Assembly: GCA_025352795.1 (NCBI GenBank)
Contig: JANXSF010000073.1
Coordinates: forward strand, 20,844-84,843
Length of the DNA stretch: 64,000 bases
From: Acidobacteriota bacterium
Lineage (GTDB): Bacteria > Acidobacteriota > Terriglobia > Bryobacterales > Bryobacteraceae
Reading direction: 5' to 3'
The notes beneath the pieces are model-generated. The model was not told where the DNA came from. It did no database searches and saw only the letters and a list, made by a program, of their open reading frames with translations. Each line of letters begins with the position of its first letter. Position 1 is the first letter of the stretch. Of this stretch, positions 1 through 8,506 are shown in pieces. Position numbers and translations under genes: made by a program.

Positions 1-1
1 T

Positions 2-457
2 GGGCTTACTTTCATCTTCACTCTAGTGGTGGGTGGCGGTCATCCTCTTAAAATCTCGTTGCTGGTGTTTGGCATGACAGTATTTTTCGTTACATCCATG
101 GCATCAGTGGTGGCGTCCATTCCAAAATCAGCATTCGACCATGCCCGCACTTTGCGACTCACAGAGTGGCAGGCGGTTTGGGACGTGGTGATTTTAGGCA
201 CGTCCGATCAAGCCATTGAAGTGTTCCGTCAGAACGCGGCTATTGGTTGGATGATGCTAACTATGGTGGAAGGTATTTCGCGGTCGGAGGGTGGCGTGGG
301 TGCGCTTTTATTGAATCAGAATAAACACTTCCATCTGGCTGAAGTGTTTGCCATTCAGCTCCTGATCCTTACCGTGGGTCTGTTGCAGGATTTTGCAATC
401 GGCATAGGCAAGCGATTGTTGTGCCCCTGGGCGCACATCACGCTGGAGCGCATTTAA
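2..457 (+). CDS. ABC transporter permease, C-terminal part (cut by window start)
   Basis: The reading frame is open to the first base, so the start lies upstream of the window. About 150 residues are visible. They show hydrophobic segments and the cytoplasmic EAA-type loop of binding-protein-dependent permeases (around DHARTLRLTEWQAVWDVV, followed by the typical G after about 10 residues). The family is that of SsuC/TauC-like inner membrane permeases, so the partner should be the ATPase that begins 3 bp downstream. No substrate-binding protein is visible, so the substrate cannot be named. A GTG at 26 is available but lies inside the conserved region and is unlikely to be the true start. Confidence 0.75.
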   Translation, partial: GLTFIFTLVVGGGHPLKISLLVFGMTVFFVTSMASVVASIPKSAFDHARTLRLTEWQAVWDVVILGTSDQAIEVFRQNAAIGWMMLTMVEGISRSEGGVGALLLNQNKHFHLAEVFAIQLLILTVGLLQDFAIGIGKRLLCPWAHITLERI

Positions 458-460
458 GAA

Positions 461-1291
461 ATGCTGCCTAAGTTTGCCTATTCGATGGCAGAAAATATTC
501 TGCAGGTTCAAGACGTCTGCTTGACGCTTGGCGGCAACTTGATTTTGGACAAGGTGAATTTCCAGATCAAGAACATTATCCGGCCCGATGCAATTGCAGG
601 TCAAGTGGTGGGGTTATTGGGACCATCGGGGATTGGCAAGACACAACTTTTTCATATTCTTGCTGGCCTTAAACATGCAACCAGTGGGCAAGTGTTGATT
701 GGAGAACCGGGCATTCCAGTGCATCGTGGCATGGTGGGTGTGGTGGCGCAACAATCACCGCTGTTCATGCATCGTACAGTGTTAGGCAACTTACTCATTG
801 CAGGCAGACGTTCAGGCAAGACAGAGGAGCAGACTCAGGCCAAGGCGCAATCACTTCTGGATCGATTTCGTATGACTGATCGTGCCACGCATTATCCAGC
901 AATGCTTTCCGGAGGTCAACGCCAACGCGTGGCCATTGCCCAGCAGATTATGTGTAGCGAATCTTTCCTGCTGATGGACGAACCTTTCAGTGGGCTTGAT
1001 TTAATTGCCCTGCGCAAAGTGCAGGATCTGATTCGGGAAATTGCGACTGCCGATGAACTGAATACAATTATTGTGGTGACGCACGATATTGGAGTGGCGC
1101 TGGAAGTGTGTGACACCATACATCTTCTTGGACGCAATAGCGACCAGCACGGCAAGTTTGTACCGGGCGCTAGAATCCAAGCCAGCTACAATCTAATAGA
1201 GCGGGGCCTTGCGTGGCGGAAAGATATCTCCACAACTCCTGAGTTCCTGGATTGTCTTAAGGAAATCAGAGAACGATTTACCATTTTATAA
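461..1291 (+). CDS. ABC transporter ATP-binding protein
   Basis: A 276-residue ABC ATPase energising the permease just upstream (3 bp gap). Visible motifs are Walker A GPSGIGKT (about residues 55-62), signature LSGGQRQRVAIAQ (about 147-159), Walker B FLLMDEP and the switch His in VVTHD. It resembles nitrate/sulfonate/taurine-type ATPases (SsuB/TauB class). An internal ATG at 485 (MAENILQV) is an alternative start, because the first eight residues are not typical and neither start has a strong ribosome binding site. The substrate is unknown. The following coiled-coil and AAA genes keep the same strand and tight spacing, which is unusual for this transporter class. Confidence 0.85.
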   Translation: MLPKFAYSMAENILQVQDVCLTLGGNLILDKVNFQIKNIIRPDAIAGQVVGLLGPSGIGKTQLFHILAGLKHATSGQVLIGEPGIPVHRGMVGVVAQQSPLFMHRTVLGNLLIAGRRSGKTEEQTQAKAQSLLDRFRMTDRATHYPAMLSGGQRQRVAIAQQIMCSESFLLMDEPFSGLDLIALRKVQDLIREIATADELNTIIVVTHDIGVALEVCDTIHLLGRNSDQHGKFVPGARIQASYNLIERGLAWRKDISTTPEFLDCLKEIRERFTIL

Positions 1292-1309
1292 GTGTGCAGC
1301 CAAAGATTT

Positions 1310-2146
1310 ATGAGTCAGCAGCCGGAAGAACTAAACTACGTCAAAGCAGCTTTCCAGTGGCAGTACAATCTGATTGCATTGGGCGGAGCTGCAGCAACGT
1401 CGTTAGTCACTATGAATCCGCTGCCGTTGATTCTTGCTGCCGGGGTGGAGTTGATGTACATGGCCACCGTGCCGAACATGGCCGCGTTTCAACGCCTGGT
1501 TCGATCACGCCTGTATGAAGCTGGCAAGAAACAACACGACGATGCACTGAAGACTCTTTTATACGCGCTGCCGCCGGAACGTCGGGAACGCTACCAGCAA
1601 CTGCAACAGATCAGCCAAACCATCCGTTCCAATTTAGCGCGCCTTTCTTCCACTTCGCAGATTTTCGTAAACCAATTAGACGGGCGTCTAAACGGACTTT
1701 TGGCAGCCTTTGTGCGCCTGTCCAATCACAGCCTGCAGCACGTGCAATACCTGCAAACAACCAATGCCGATAGCATCCGTCGTGAAATTAGTTCCCTTCA
1801 GTTGCGCTTGCCCAAAGACCTGCCACGGGTGCAGGAAGTGAACAAGAAGCGGATTGAAATTCTGGAAAAGCGTCTGGAAAAGTTCGGCAAGATTCAGGAA
1901 AATTATCAGGTGATTGAGGCTCAGAGTCGCGCCATTGAAGACGTGTTGCAACTGATTCGTGAGCAGTCAATGACCATGGAAGATCCGCAACAGGTGTCGG
2001 AACGGCTGGATACTTTGGTTCGCGACGTGGAATCAACAGAAGATGCAGTTCGTCAAGTGGAGGGTATTTTCCAGATGAGCCCGGAAATTGAAAATAGCTT
2101 CGATTCAACAGATAGCGGTGGCAATCGCGGACGGATTACGAGCTAA
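1310..2146 (+). CDS. Coiled-coil protein of unknown function, membrane-associated
   Basis: About 278 residues from ATG 1310 (MSQQPEEL); a GTG at 1292 directly after the ATPase stop would add six residues. Near the N-terminus there is a hydrophobic stretch (about residues 20-50, with NLIALGGAAATSLVTMNPLP) that could form one or two membrane hairpins. The rest is charged and helical with long heptad-like stretches, consistent with a coiled coil. I do not recognise a named family. It ends 6 bp before the AAA ATPase, so the two are probably translated together, and it may be the partner or substrate of that ATPase. This is inference from position only. Confidence 0.65.
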   Translation: MSQQPEELNYVKAAFQWQYNLIALGGAAATSLVTMNPLPLILAAGVELMYMATVPNMAAFQRLVRSRLYEAGKKQHDDALKTLLYALPPERRERYQQLQQISQTIRSNLARLSSTSQIFVNQLDGRLNGLLAAFVRLSNHSLQHVQYLQTTNADSIRREISSLQLRLPKDLPRVQEVNKKRIEILEKRLEKFGKIQENYQVIEAQSRAIEDVLQLIREQSMTMEDPQQVSERLDTLVRDVESTEDAVRQVEGIFQMSPEIENSFDSTDSGGNRGRITS

Positions 2147-2152
2147 CACACA

Positions 2153-3874
2153 ATGGAACACCTCCCTGGCTGGGCCAAACAATTTTCCGAACGTTACTAC
2201 TCTGGCGCATACTCCACATTTGTGCTGCATGGCAACGTTCATGACCTGGTTACAAGCTCTCCTGCGCGGGGCAAACCTACTTATCTGCCGCTGAATCAGT
2301 TTCTGCAGACGGTCCTATTTGAGCAGCGCGACATCGTTCTTTGTTACGACCGTGGTGGTGGAATCAGCTTTGCCACTGCCAGCATGCAGGCGGACTTTCG
2401 TAACGCCATGGAAGGGTACGATTCGTTTCACGGCACCAAGTATTCGCAAGGTGGATTGCCGCGTAACCCGGACGGGGTGCTGACCATTCTGGACAATTAT
2501 CTGCGTCTGCGCGTACAAGACAAGCGGAAGATTGCGCTGATTGTTGAATACGCGGAAACCATTGTTCCGGCAGGCGGAGTGGGTACCATGCCTGCGGATG
2601 ATCGCAATGCCCTGGTGATTTTTCAACGTTGGGCGCATAACCCAGTGTTCAAACAATCTGACATCACCATTGTTCTGATCTCTGAAAACATCGTGGAACT
2701 CAATCAGGACATTGTGCAGCATCCTGGAGTAACAGCCATTGCCATCCCCATGCCCGATGAAGCGGAGCGTCGTGAATTTCTGGAATGGCACTTGGCGGAA
2801 TCGCCGCTGCCGGAAGGGTCCAATATCTCAACCCCTGTATTGGCGAATCTGACAGCGGGTTTGAAGCGCGTTCAATTGCAGGGCCTCACATTGTATGCAG
2901 CACGTAACCGTCAGCCTTTGACCATGGCTGAAATGGCTACCCGAAAGAAGGATCTGATTGAGGCGGAAGCAGGCGGCATGCTGGAGTTTGTGCAAAGCCG
3001 TTGGAATTTATCGATGGTGGCAGGGTCTATCAGCGCTAAGCAAAAACTTGTTGACGCGGTGACGGCCATCCGCATGGGGCGGTCAGAAATTCTGCCCATG
3101 GGTTATGTGATCTGCGGCCCGGTGGGTACCGGGAAAACTTTTCTGGCAACTTGCTTTGCCGGAGAGGTGGGTATACCCGCTGTTATTTTGAAGAACTTTC
3201 GTTCCATGTGGCAGGGGCAGACAGAGGCGAATCTGGAACGGATCCTGGCCCTGTTGAAGGCGATGAGTCCCATTGTGGTGATCATTGATGAAGCGGATGC
3301 GCAACTGGGTGATCGGTCTTCATCGGGCGATTCGGGAGTGAACAACCGCGTGTTCGCGCAGATTGCGCAGTTCATGGGGAACACGGAATATCGGGGCAAG
3401 GTTCTGTGGTTCCTGTTGACGTGTCGACCCGATTTGCTGCCTGTAGATTTGAAGCGTCAAGGTCGGGCAGAAGAGCATCTGGGTCTGTTTTATCCTGATA
3501 GTGACGAAGACAGAATCGCCATGTTGCGGGCGATGCAGAAGAAGACAGGCACCAGTTTCGAAATGGCGCAAGATGCAGAGAAAGTGTTTTTGGATCACGC
3601 CGCGCCACTGTCAGGTGCAGACATTGAATCGCTATTGGTGAGAGCGAAAATGCGGGCCGTGCTGGTTGGGAAATCTACGCCAGACGCGTCGGATTTACAC
3701 AGCGCCATTCTTGACTTCATTCCGGCATCTTCACCTGCGGAGATCGAACTGCAGACGCTGGTGGCGGTGTTGGAATGCACCAGCCGGACGTTATTGCCAG
3801 AAAAATATCGAAGCGTGGATCGCAGTGAAGTGGTTCGCAGGGTGACCGAACTGAAAATGCTGTTGGCCCGGTAG
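2153..3874 (+). CDS. AAA family ATPase with degenerate N-terminal AAA-like half
   Basis: A 573-residue protein with two halves. The C-terminal half is a complete AAA module: Walker A GPVGTGKT (residues about 322-329), Walker B VVIIDEAD (about 375-382), and a second region of homology around LTCRPDLLPVDLKRQGRAEEH with arginines in the expected finger positions. The N-terminal half (about 20-230) looks like an ATPase fold without Walker motifs, as in Ycf46-like proteins. Such enzymes remodel protein complexes, but the substrate here is not known. It follows the coiled-coil gene by 6 bp, and the pst operon begins about 75 bp downstream. Confidence 0.8.
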   Translation: MEHLPGWAKQFSERYYSGAYSTFVLHGNVHDLVTSSPARGKPTYLPLNQFLQTVLFEQRDIVLCYDRGGGISFATASMQADFRNAMEGYDSFHGTKYSQGGLPRNPDGVLTILDNYLRLRVQDKRKIALIVEYAETIVPAGGVGTMPADDRNALVIFQRWAHNPVFKQSDITIVLISENIVELNQDIVQHPGVTAIAIPMPDEAERREFLEWHLAESPLPEGSNISTPVLANLTAGLKRVQLQGLTLYAARNRQPLTMAEMATRKKDLIEAEAGGMLEFVQSRWNLSMVAGSISAKQKLVDAVTAIRMGRSEILPMGYVICGPVGTGKTFLATCFAGEVGIPAVILKNFRSMWQGQTEANLERILALLKAMSPIVVIIDEADAQLGDRSSSGDSGVNNRVFAQIAQFMGNTEYRGKVLWFLLTCRPDLLPVDLKRQGRAEEHLGLFYPDSDEDRIAMLRAMQKKTGTSFEMAQDAEKVFLDHAAPLSGADIESLLVRAKMRAVLVGKSTPDASDLHSAILDFIPASSPAEIELQTLVAVLECTSRTLLPEKYRSVDRSEVVRRVTELKMLLAR

Positions 3875-3947
3875 AATTCCAACAGATTATTAATCGAATT
3901 GCAACCCGATTGAAACATACCAATGCTAACTTTTGATCAGGATACTA

Positions 3948-4964
3948 ATGATGAAACTTATAAGTTTACGCTTTGCATCGATGTGCTTTGCGGCAATGGT
4001 AACGGCCACGCTGGCCTTATCACAAAATATCACTGGAGCGGGGGCTACCTTTCCCTATCCAATTTATTCTCAATGGTTTAGTGAATTCAAGAAAACGCAT
4101 GGTAGCGTGCAGATCAATTATCAGTCGCTGGGATCCGGTGCGGGAATCCGCCAGTTGGAAGCGGGCACAGTGGATTTCGGCGCATCCGATAAGCCAATGA
4201 CCGATGAGGAAATAGGCAAACAAAAGGTGAAACCCCTGCATTTCCCTACGGTGATGGGCGGCGTGGTTCCAATTTACAATCTTCCCGGTTCCAGTGGCGA
4301 TGTCAAATTCAGTGCACAGGCATTGGCCGGAATTTTTCTGGGAACCATCAGCAAATGGAACGATCCGATTTTGTTGAAAGACAATCCTGGATTGCCCGAT
4401 AAAAACATTGTGGTGGTTCACCGATCCGATGGTAGTGGAACCACATTTGTTTTCTCAGATTTCTTGGCGAAGGTTAGTCCGGAATGGAAATCGAAATGCG
4501 GTGCCAGTGCTTCAATTAAGTGGCCTGTTGGTTTGGGCGCCAAGGGTAGCGAAGGGGTCACAGGGTTGGTAAAGCAGACTCCTTTTTCCGTGAGTTATGT
4601 GGAATTGATTTTCGCCACACAGAACAAGATCGGCTACGGTTCAGTGAAGAACGCTGCGGGCAATTTTATTAAGGCCGATATCAATTCAGTAAGTGCGGCG
4701 GCATCTGGTGCTGCCAAAAACATGCCCACCGATTATCGGGTTTCCATCGCCAACGCCGCTGGCAAAGACTCCTATCCGATTTCCACTTTCACCTGGCTGT
4801 TGATTCCTTCCACCATCGCCGATGGCAATAAGAAAAAGGCACTGATCGAGTTCCTGCACTGGATGCTAAAGGACGGCCAGAAGATGGCTGGGGCCTTGGG
4901 CTATGCCCCCTTACCACCTTCGGTCGTTGCCATGGTGGATAAGTCAATTGCGCAAGTACAGTAG
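3948..4964 (+). CDS. pstS: Phosphate ABC transporter substrate-binding protein PstS
   Basis: A periplasmic phosphate-binding protein that delivers phosphate to PstCA. It has a signal peptide ending near ATLALSQ, then the family hallmark GAGATFPYPIYSQWF, the ligand region GSGAGIRQLEAGTVDFGASD, and the later RSDGSGTTFVFSDFL motif that contacts phosphate. Length (about 338 residues) is typical. The start is ATG 3948, or 3951 three bases later; a TTG at 3933 is possible but less likely, because AGGA at 3939-3942 fits the ATGs. It opens pstSCAB-phoU. No convincing Pho box was seen in the 73 bp upstream. Confidence 0.95.
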   Translation: MMKLISLRFASMCFAAMVTATLALSQNITGAGATFPYPIYSQWFSEFKKTHGSVQINYQSLGSGAGIRQLEAGTVDFGASDKPMTDEEIGKQKVKPLHFPTVMGGVVPIYNLPGSSGDVKFSAQALAGIFLGTISKWNDPILLKDNPGLPDKNIVVVHRSDGSGTTFVFSDFLAKVSPEWKSKCGASASIKWPVGLGAKGSEGVTGLVKQTPFSVSYVELIFATQNKIGYGSVKNAAGNFIKADINSVSAAASGAAKNMPTDYRVSIANAAGKDSYPISTFTWLLIPSTIADGNKKKALIEFLHWMLKDGQKMAGALGYAPLPPSVVAMVDKSIAQVQ

Positions 4965-4969
4965 GCAAT

Positions 4970-5923
4970 ATGGCCAGCAGCGCTAAGTCCACGTCTTTTA
5001 CCGCCGTTAGAAAATCTGTCCAAATGGGGGACGAAGCTGCCCGTTTGGTTACGCTGGTTTTCGCCGGTGGCATACTTCTAATCACGCTGTTAGTTGTGGC
5101 TGTGTTGTGGGACCATTCGTCGCTGGCCCTATACAAATTCGGCTTCCACTTTTTTACCAGCCAAAATTGGGACCCCAATTCCGATGAGTTCGGCGCGCTG
5201 CCCTTTGTTTACGGCACTCTTATGACGTCGTTCCTGGCGTTGCTGATTGCGGTTCCACTGGGAGTAGGGGCGGCCATCTTTCTGGCGGAACTTGCTCCAC
5301 CGAAGATTTCCTCAATACTTACTTTCTTAGTAGAACTGCTGGCAGCGGTTCCCAGCGTGATTTACGGGCTGTTAGCTATCTTCACGTTAGTGCCATTCAT
5401 GCGCGATACTGTGGAACCGGCGCTGCAATCCACTTTAGGATTCCTGCCATTCTTTCAAGGACAAATTTTTGGAGTGGGCTATTTGACGGCTGGAGTGATT
5501 CTGGCCATCATGACCTTCCCGTTCATCATTTCCATTTCTCGCGAAGCGCTACTGGCCGTTCCACGCGAACAACGGGAAGCAGCATTGGCACTAGGGGCCA
5601 CGCAATGGGAATCCACTTTTGATATTGTCCTGCCCAATGCGCGCCTGGGCATCATTGGGTCTATCTTTCTGGGCCTGGCTCGCGCACTTGGGGAAACCAT
5701 GGCGGTAACTATGGTGATTGGTAACGACCCTAGCATCAAGGCGAGTTTGTTCGCCCCTGGCTATACCATTGCCGCCGTCATTGCCAATGAGTTTGCGGAA
5801 GCTTCCGGCAACTTACATTTGAGTGCGCTGGTTGCGCTTTCCTTCGTACTGTTTCTATTGACCATGGTGATTAACGGCGCGGCGCGGCTAATGATTATGG
5901 CCACGTCGCGGAAGGGAGCATAG
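4970..5923 (+). CDS. pstC: Phosphate ABC transporter permease PstC
   Basis: One of the two inner membrane subunits of the high-affinity phosphate importer. The 317 residues have an N-terminal membrane segment, a periplasmic loop, then the permease core with the EAA loop (REQREAALALGATQWEST) and the sequence LARALGETMAVTMVIGN typical of PstC. It starts 5 bp after the pstS stop and ends 3 bp before pstA, so it is part of a tightly packed operon. Confidence 0.95.
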   Translation: MASSAKSTSFTAVRKSVQMGDEAARLVTLVFAGGILLITLLVVAVLWDHSSLALYKFGFHFFTSQNWDPNSDEFGALPFVYGTLMTSFLALLIAVPLGVGAAIFLAELAPPKISSILTFLVELLAAVPSVIYGLLAIFTLVPFMRDTVEPALQSTLGFLPFFQGQIFGVGYLTAGVILAIMTFPFIISISREALLAVPREQREAALALGATQWESTFDIVLPNARLGIIGSIFLGLARALGETMAVTMVIGNDPSIKASLFAPGYTIAAVIANEFAEASGNLHLSALVALSFVLFLLTMVINGAARLMIMATSRKGA

Positions 5924-5926
5924 GCG

Positions 5927-6766
5927 ATGACTCTCCGGACACGCTGGCGATATTTGGTGAACAATGTGATGTTGGCGCTCACTGGATTTTGCACATTACT
6001 CACCATCTCAATTCTGTTTTTCATTCTGGGCTACCTGGTTTGGAACGGCTTCACTTCGCTCGATTTGGCCTTCTTCACCGAACTACCCAAATCTCCTGGT
6101 GAGGCGGGCGGCGGAATGGCCAACGCCATTCTGGGCAGCTTTATGATGGTGGGATTAGCTACCGTGATCGGGGTGCCCATCGGCTTTCTGGGTGGCGTTT
6201 ATCTGGCTGAATATGATGGCGGTTGGTTGCCGCCGGTGGTCCGTTACACGGCCGATTTGTTGAATGGGATCCCGTCCATCGTGTTGGGAATTGTTGCCTG
6301 GAATCTCTTAGTTGTTCCTATGAAAACATTTTCGGCCTGGGCTGGCAGTGTGGCATTGAGCCTGATTTTGATTCCCATTGTGGTTCGCAGTACAGAGCAG
6401 TTTTTACGGGCGGTGCCCAACTCTTTACGCGAAGGGGCACTGGCATTAGGCGCCAATAAAGCCACCGCCACATTAACTGTGGTTGTTCCTGCCGCACGTC
6501 GGGGCATACTTACCGGCATTATTTTGGGCGTGGCCCGCATTGCCGGTGAAACCGCTCCGCTGTTGTTCACCAGCTTAAACAATCAGTTTTGGGCAACCAG
6601 CCCCAATCAACCCACCGCATCCTTGCCGGTTATGATATTCACCCATGCAATTTCCCCCTATGACGATTGGCACAGGCAGGCTTGGGCCGCTGGTTTAGTG
6701 CTGCTGGCGTTTGTTCTAATAGCAAATATGACTGCGCGATTTGTTGTGTCGCGAAATGCGAGTTGA
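5927..6766 (+). CDS. pstA: Phosphate ABC transporter permease PstA
   Basis: The second membrane subunit of the phosphate importer, 279 residues. It shows an N-terminal membrane helix, the permease domain and the EAA loop (NSLREGALALGANKATAT), followed by the GVARIAGETAPLLFT segment that distinguishes PstA. It lies 3 bp after pstC and 6 bp before pstB. Confidence 0.95.
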   Translation: MTLRTRWRYLVNNVMLALTGFCTLLTISILFFILGYLVWNGFTSLDLAFFTELPKSPGEAGGGMANAILGSFMMVGLATVIGVPIGFLGGVYLAEYDGGWLPPVVRYTADLLNGIPSIVLGIVAWNLLVVPMKTFSAWAGSVALSLILIPIVVRSTEQFLRAVPNSLREGALALGANKATATLTVVVPAARRGILTGIILGVARIAGETAPLLFTSLNNQFWATSPNQPTASLPVMIFTHAISPYDDWHRQAWAAGLVLLAFVLIANMTARFVVSRNAS

Positions 6767-6772
6767 TCGTTT

Positions 6773-7618
6773 ATGCAACCCAAGGTGTCCTCCATGAGTT
6801 CCCCGAGTTTCCCAACGAAAATGCATATTGAACCTCATTCTTCAGGTGCTGCTAATACCCCGACTTCAAAAGAAGCAAAGATGAGGGCAGCGAATCTTAA
6901 TTTCTTTTACGGTTCCTTTCAGGCTCTCTACGATATTGACCTGGAAATTCAGGCGAACCGCATTACGGCTCTGATTGGTCCGTCAGGGTGCGGTAAGTCC
7001 ACTTTCTTAAGGACCTTGAACCGCATCAACGAAACCATTCGTGGGACAAGGTACACTGGGGAAGTCCTGCTGGATGGGGTGGACGTAAAAAGCCAGGACG
7101 TTACCGCGCTGCGTCGTCGCGTGGGGATGGTTTTCCAAAAGTCAAATCCATTTCCCAAGACAATTTTTGATAATATTGCCTACGGTCCCAAAGTGAATGG
7201 GATGACTTCCAAACAGGATCTTGAGGTGACTGTAGAAAAGAGTCTACGGCGGGCGGCTCTTTGGGAAGAGGTGAAAGATAAGCTGCAGAAGCCCGCATCG
7301 GCATTATCAGGAGGCCAACAACAACGCCTCTGCATTGCCCGGGCGATGGCCGTAGATCCAGAAGTCCTGCTGCTGGATGAGCCCTGTTCTGCATTGGATC
7401 CCATTGCGACACTGAAAATTGAAGAGCTCCTATTCAGTATTAAGGACCAAACGACGATTGTAATTGTGACCCATAACATGCAGCAAGCAGCCAGAGTGGC
7501 GGATAATACTGGTTTCTTCATGCTTGGCAAACTTGTGGAGTTTGATAGAACTGAGATGATTTTCAGAAACCCTTCCAAGAAAGAAACTGAAGATTACGTT
7601 ACCGGCCGTTTCGGCTGA
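6773..7618 (+). CDS. pstB: Phosphate ABC transporter ATP-binding protein PstB
   Basis: The ATPase of the phosphate importer. Motifs: Walker [10 protein letters not shown], signature [14 protein letters not shown], Walker [13 protein letters not shown], and the PstB-typical TLNRINE and [14 protein letters not shown]. The first 30-40 residues ([12 protein letters not shown]...) are poorly conserved and Ser/Pro rich, so translation could instead begin at ATG 6794 or 6821. It follows pstA by 6 bp and precedes phoU. Confidence 0.95.
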   Translation: MQPKVSSMSSPSFPTKMHIEPHSSGAANTPTSKEAKMRAANLNFFYGSFQALYDIDLEIQANRITALIGPSGCGKSTFLRTLNRINETIRGTRYTGEVLLDGVDVKSQDVTALRRRVGMVFQKSNPFPKTIFDNIAYGPKVNGMTSKQDLEVTVEKSLRRAALWEEVKDKLQKPASALSGGQQQRLCIARAMAVDPEVLLLDEPCSALDPIATLKIEELLFSIKDQTTIVIVTHNMQQAARVADNTGFFMLGKLVEFDRTEMIFRNPSKKETEDYVTGRFG

Positions 7619-7634
7619 AAAAAGGAGAACCTGT

Positions 7635-8297
7635 TTGCGGCATTTTGCGATTGAACTGGAAGAGCTGAAAACCAAGCTACTGCAGATGGGTGGAATGGTG
7701 GAAGCGGCCCTGCATCGTAGCGTCCGCGCGGTTGTGGATCGTGATGCGGATTTGGCCAAGAAAGTAAAAGAGGGCGAGGCGGCCATCAACACCATGGAAA
7801 TGGAGATTGATGAACTGGTTACTAAGCTGCTGGTATTGCAACAGCCAGTGGCCAGGGACCTACGCTTTCTTACGTCGGTACTGAAGATTAATACGGACCT
7901 GGAGCGCATGGGTGACTTGGCCAACGGCTTGGCTAAACGTGCCCAATCGCTGATGAATTATCCTCCGCTAAAGTTGAACATAGATCTTAACCACATGTCT
8001 TCGCTAGTGGAATCCATGTTGTTGAAAAGTCTGGATGCGTTTCTTCGGGAAGATGCCTATTTGGCGCAGCAGGTGCTGCTATCCGATGACGAAGTAGATG
8101 CCATCCGCGGTGCTGCTTACGGTGAGATCATCGCCCACATGCAAAGCAATCCGGCTGACGTACGGGCAGGTGTGGAACTGATTTTTGTTGTCCGCAATCT
8201 GGAACGCATCGGGGACCATGCCACGAACATGGCGGAAGGTGTGATCTACATGGCTAAGGGTGTGGATGTGCGGCATAATTCTAAAACTCTGGTTTAG
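7635..8297 (+). CDS. phoU: Phosphate signalling protein PhoU
   Basis: PhoU links the Pst importer to the PhoR/PhoB two-component system and to control of phosphate uptake. The 220 residues form two similar three-helix repeats, each with an E/DxxxD-type metal-binding motif (LERMGDLANGLAKRA and LERIGDHATNMAEG). The start is TTG at 7635, supported by the ribosome binding site AAAGGAG at 7621-7627 with good spacing and by the family N-terminus RHFAIELEELK. No phoB or phoR is in the window. Confidence 0.95.
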   Translation: MRHFAIELEELKTKLLQMGGMVEAALHRSVRAVVDRDADLAKKVKEGEAAINTMEMEIDELVTKLLVLQQPVARDLRFLTSVLKINTDLERMGDLANGLAKRAQSLMNYPPLKLNIDLNHMSSLVESMLLKSLDAFLREDAYLAQQVLLSDDEVDAIRGAAYGEIIAHMQSNPADVRAGVELIFVVRNLERIGDHATNMAEGVIYMAKGVDVRHNSKTLV

Positions 8298-8330
8298 ACC
8301 GAGGTGATGGAAAAGCCCACAGGCGGGCTT

Positions 8331-8350
8331 GGCAGGCAAAACTGCCTGCC
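8331..8350. repeat. Perfect 8-bp hairpin with GGCAGGC arms, intergenic
   Basis: GGCAGGCA and TGCCTGCC are separated by a 4-nt loop between the convergent phoU gene and the gene at 8507-10651. It could terminate phoU transcription, but no T-run follows. Similar GGCAGG/CCTGCC arms recur at 29674-29696, and CAGGCAAAACTGC recurs near 34860, so it is more likely part of a dispersed repeat family. Confidence 0.6.
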
Positions 8351-8438
8351 AACTCCCCTAGCGGACTTTCTTCACAACTTCAAGTGCTTGGGAAACTTCT
8401 AAAATTGGGACAACTATATGCCTGTGGTTAAAAGACCT

Positions 8439-8493
8439 GATACACTTCGCTCCAACACTTGATTCCGCCAGCTCGCTTGCGGCGAATCATTCC
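8439..8493 (-). repeat. Dispersed intergenic repeat, copy 1 (inverted)
   Basis: On the minus strand this reads as a shortened copy of 29653-29732. The 23 nt at 8439-8461 match 29710-29732 with one difference, and the 14 nt GCAAGCGAGCTGGC (8467-8480) match 29663-29676 exactly. The copy at 29 kb has about 27 extra bases between the two blocks, including a GGCAGG/CCTGCC hairpin. Non-coding; it abuts the end of the gene that follows. Confidence 0.65.
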
Positions 8494-8506
8494 GATTTCC
8501 AAAAGG

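Noticed and set aside
3875..3947. Possible Pho box before pstS
   Set aside because: Only loose repeats (CGAATTGCAAC, CGATTGAAAC) were seen; they do not match the known box closely.
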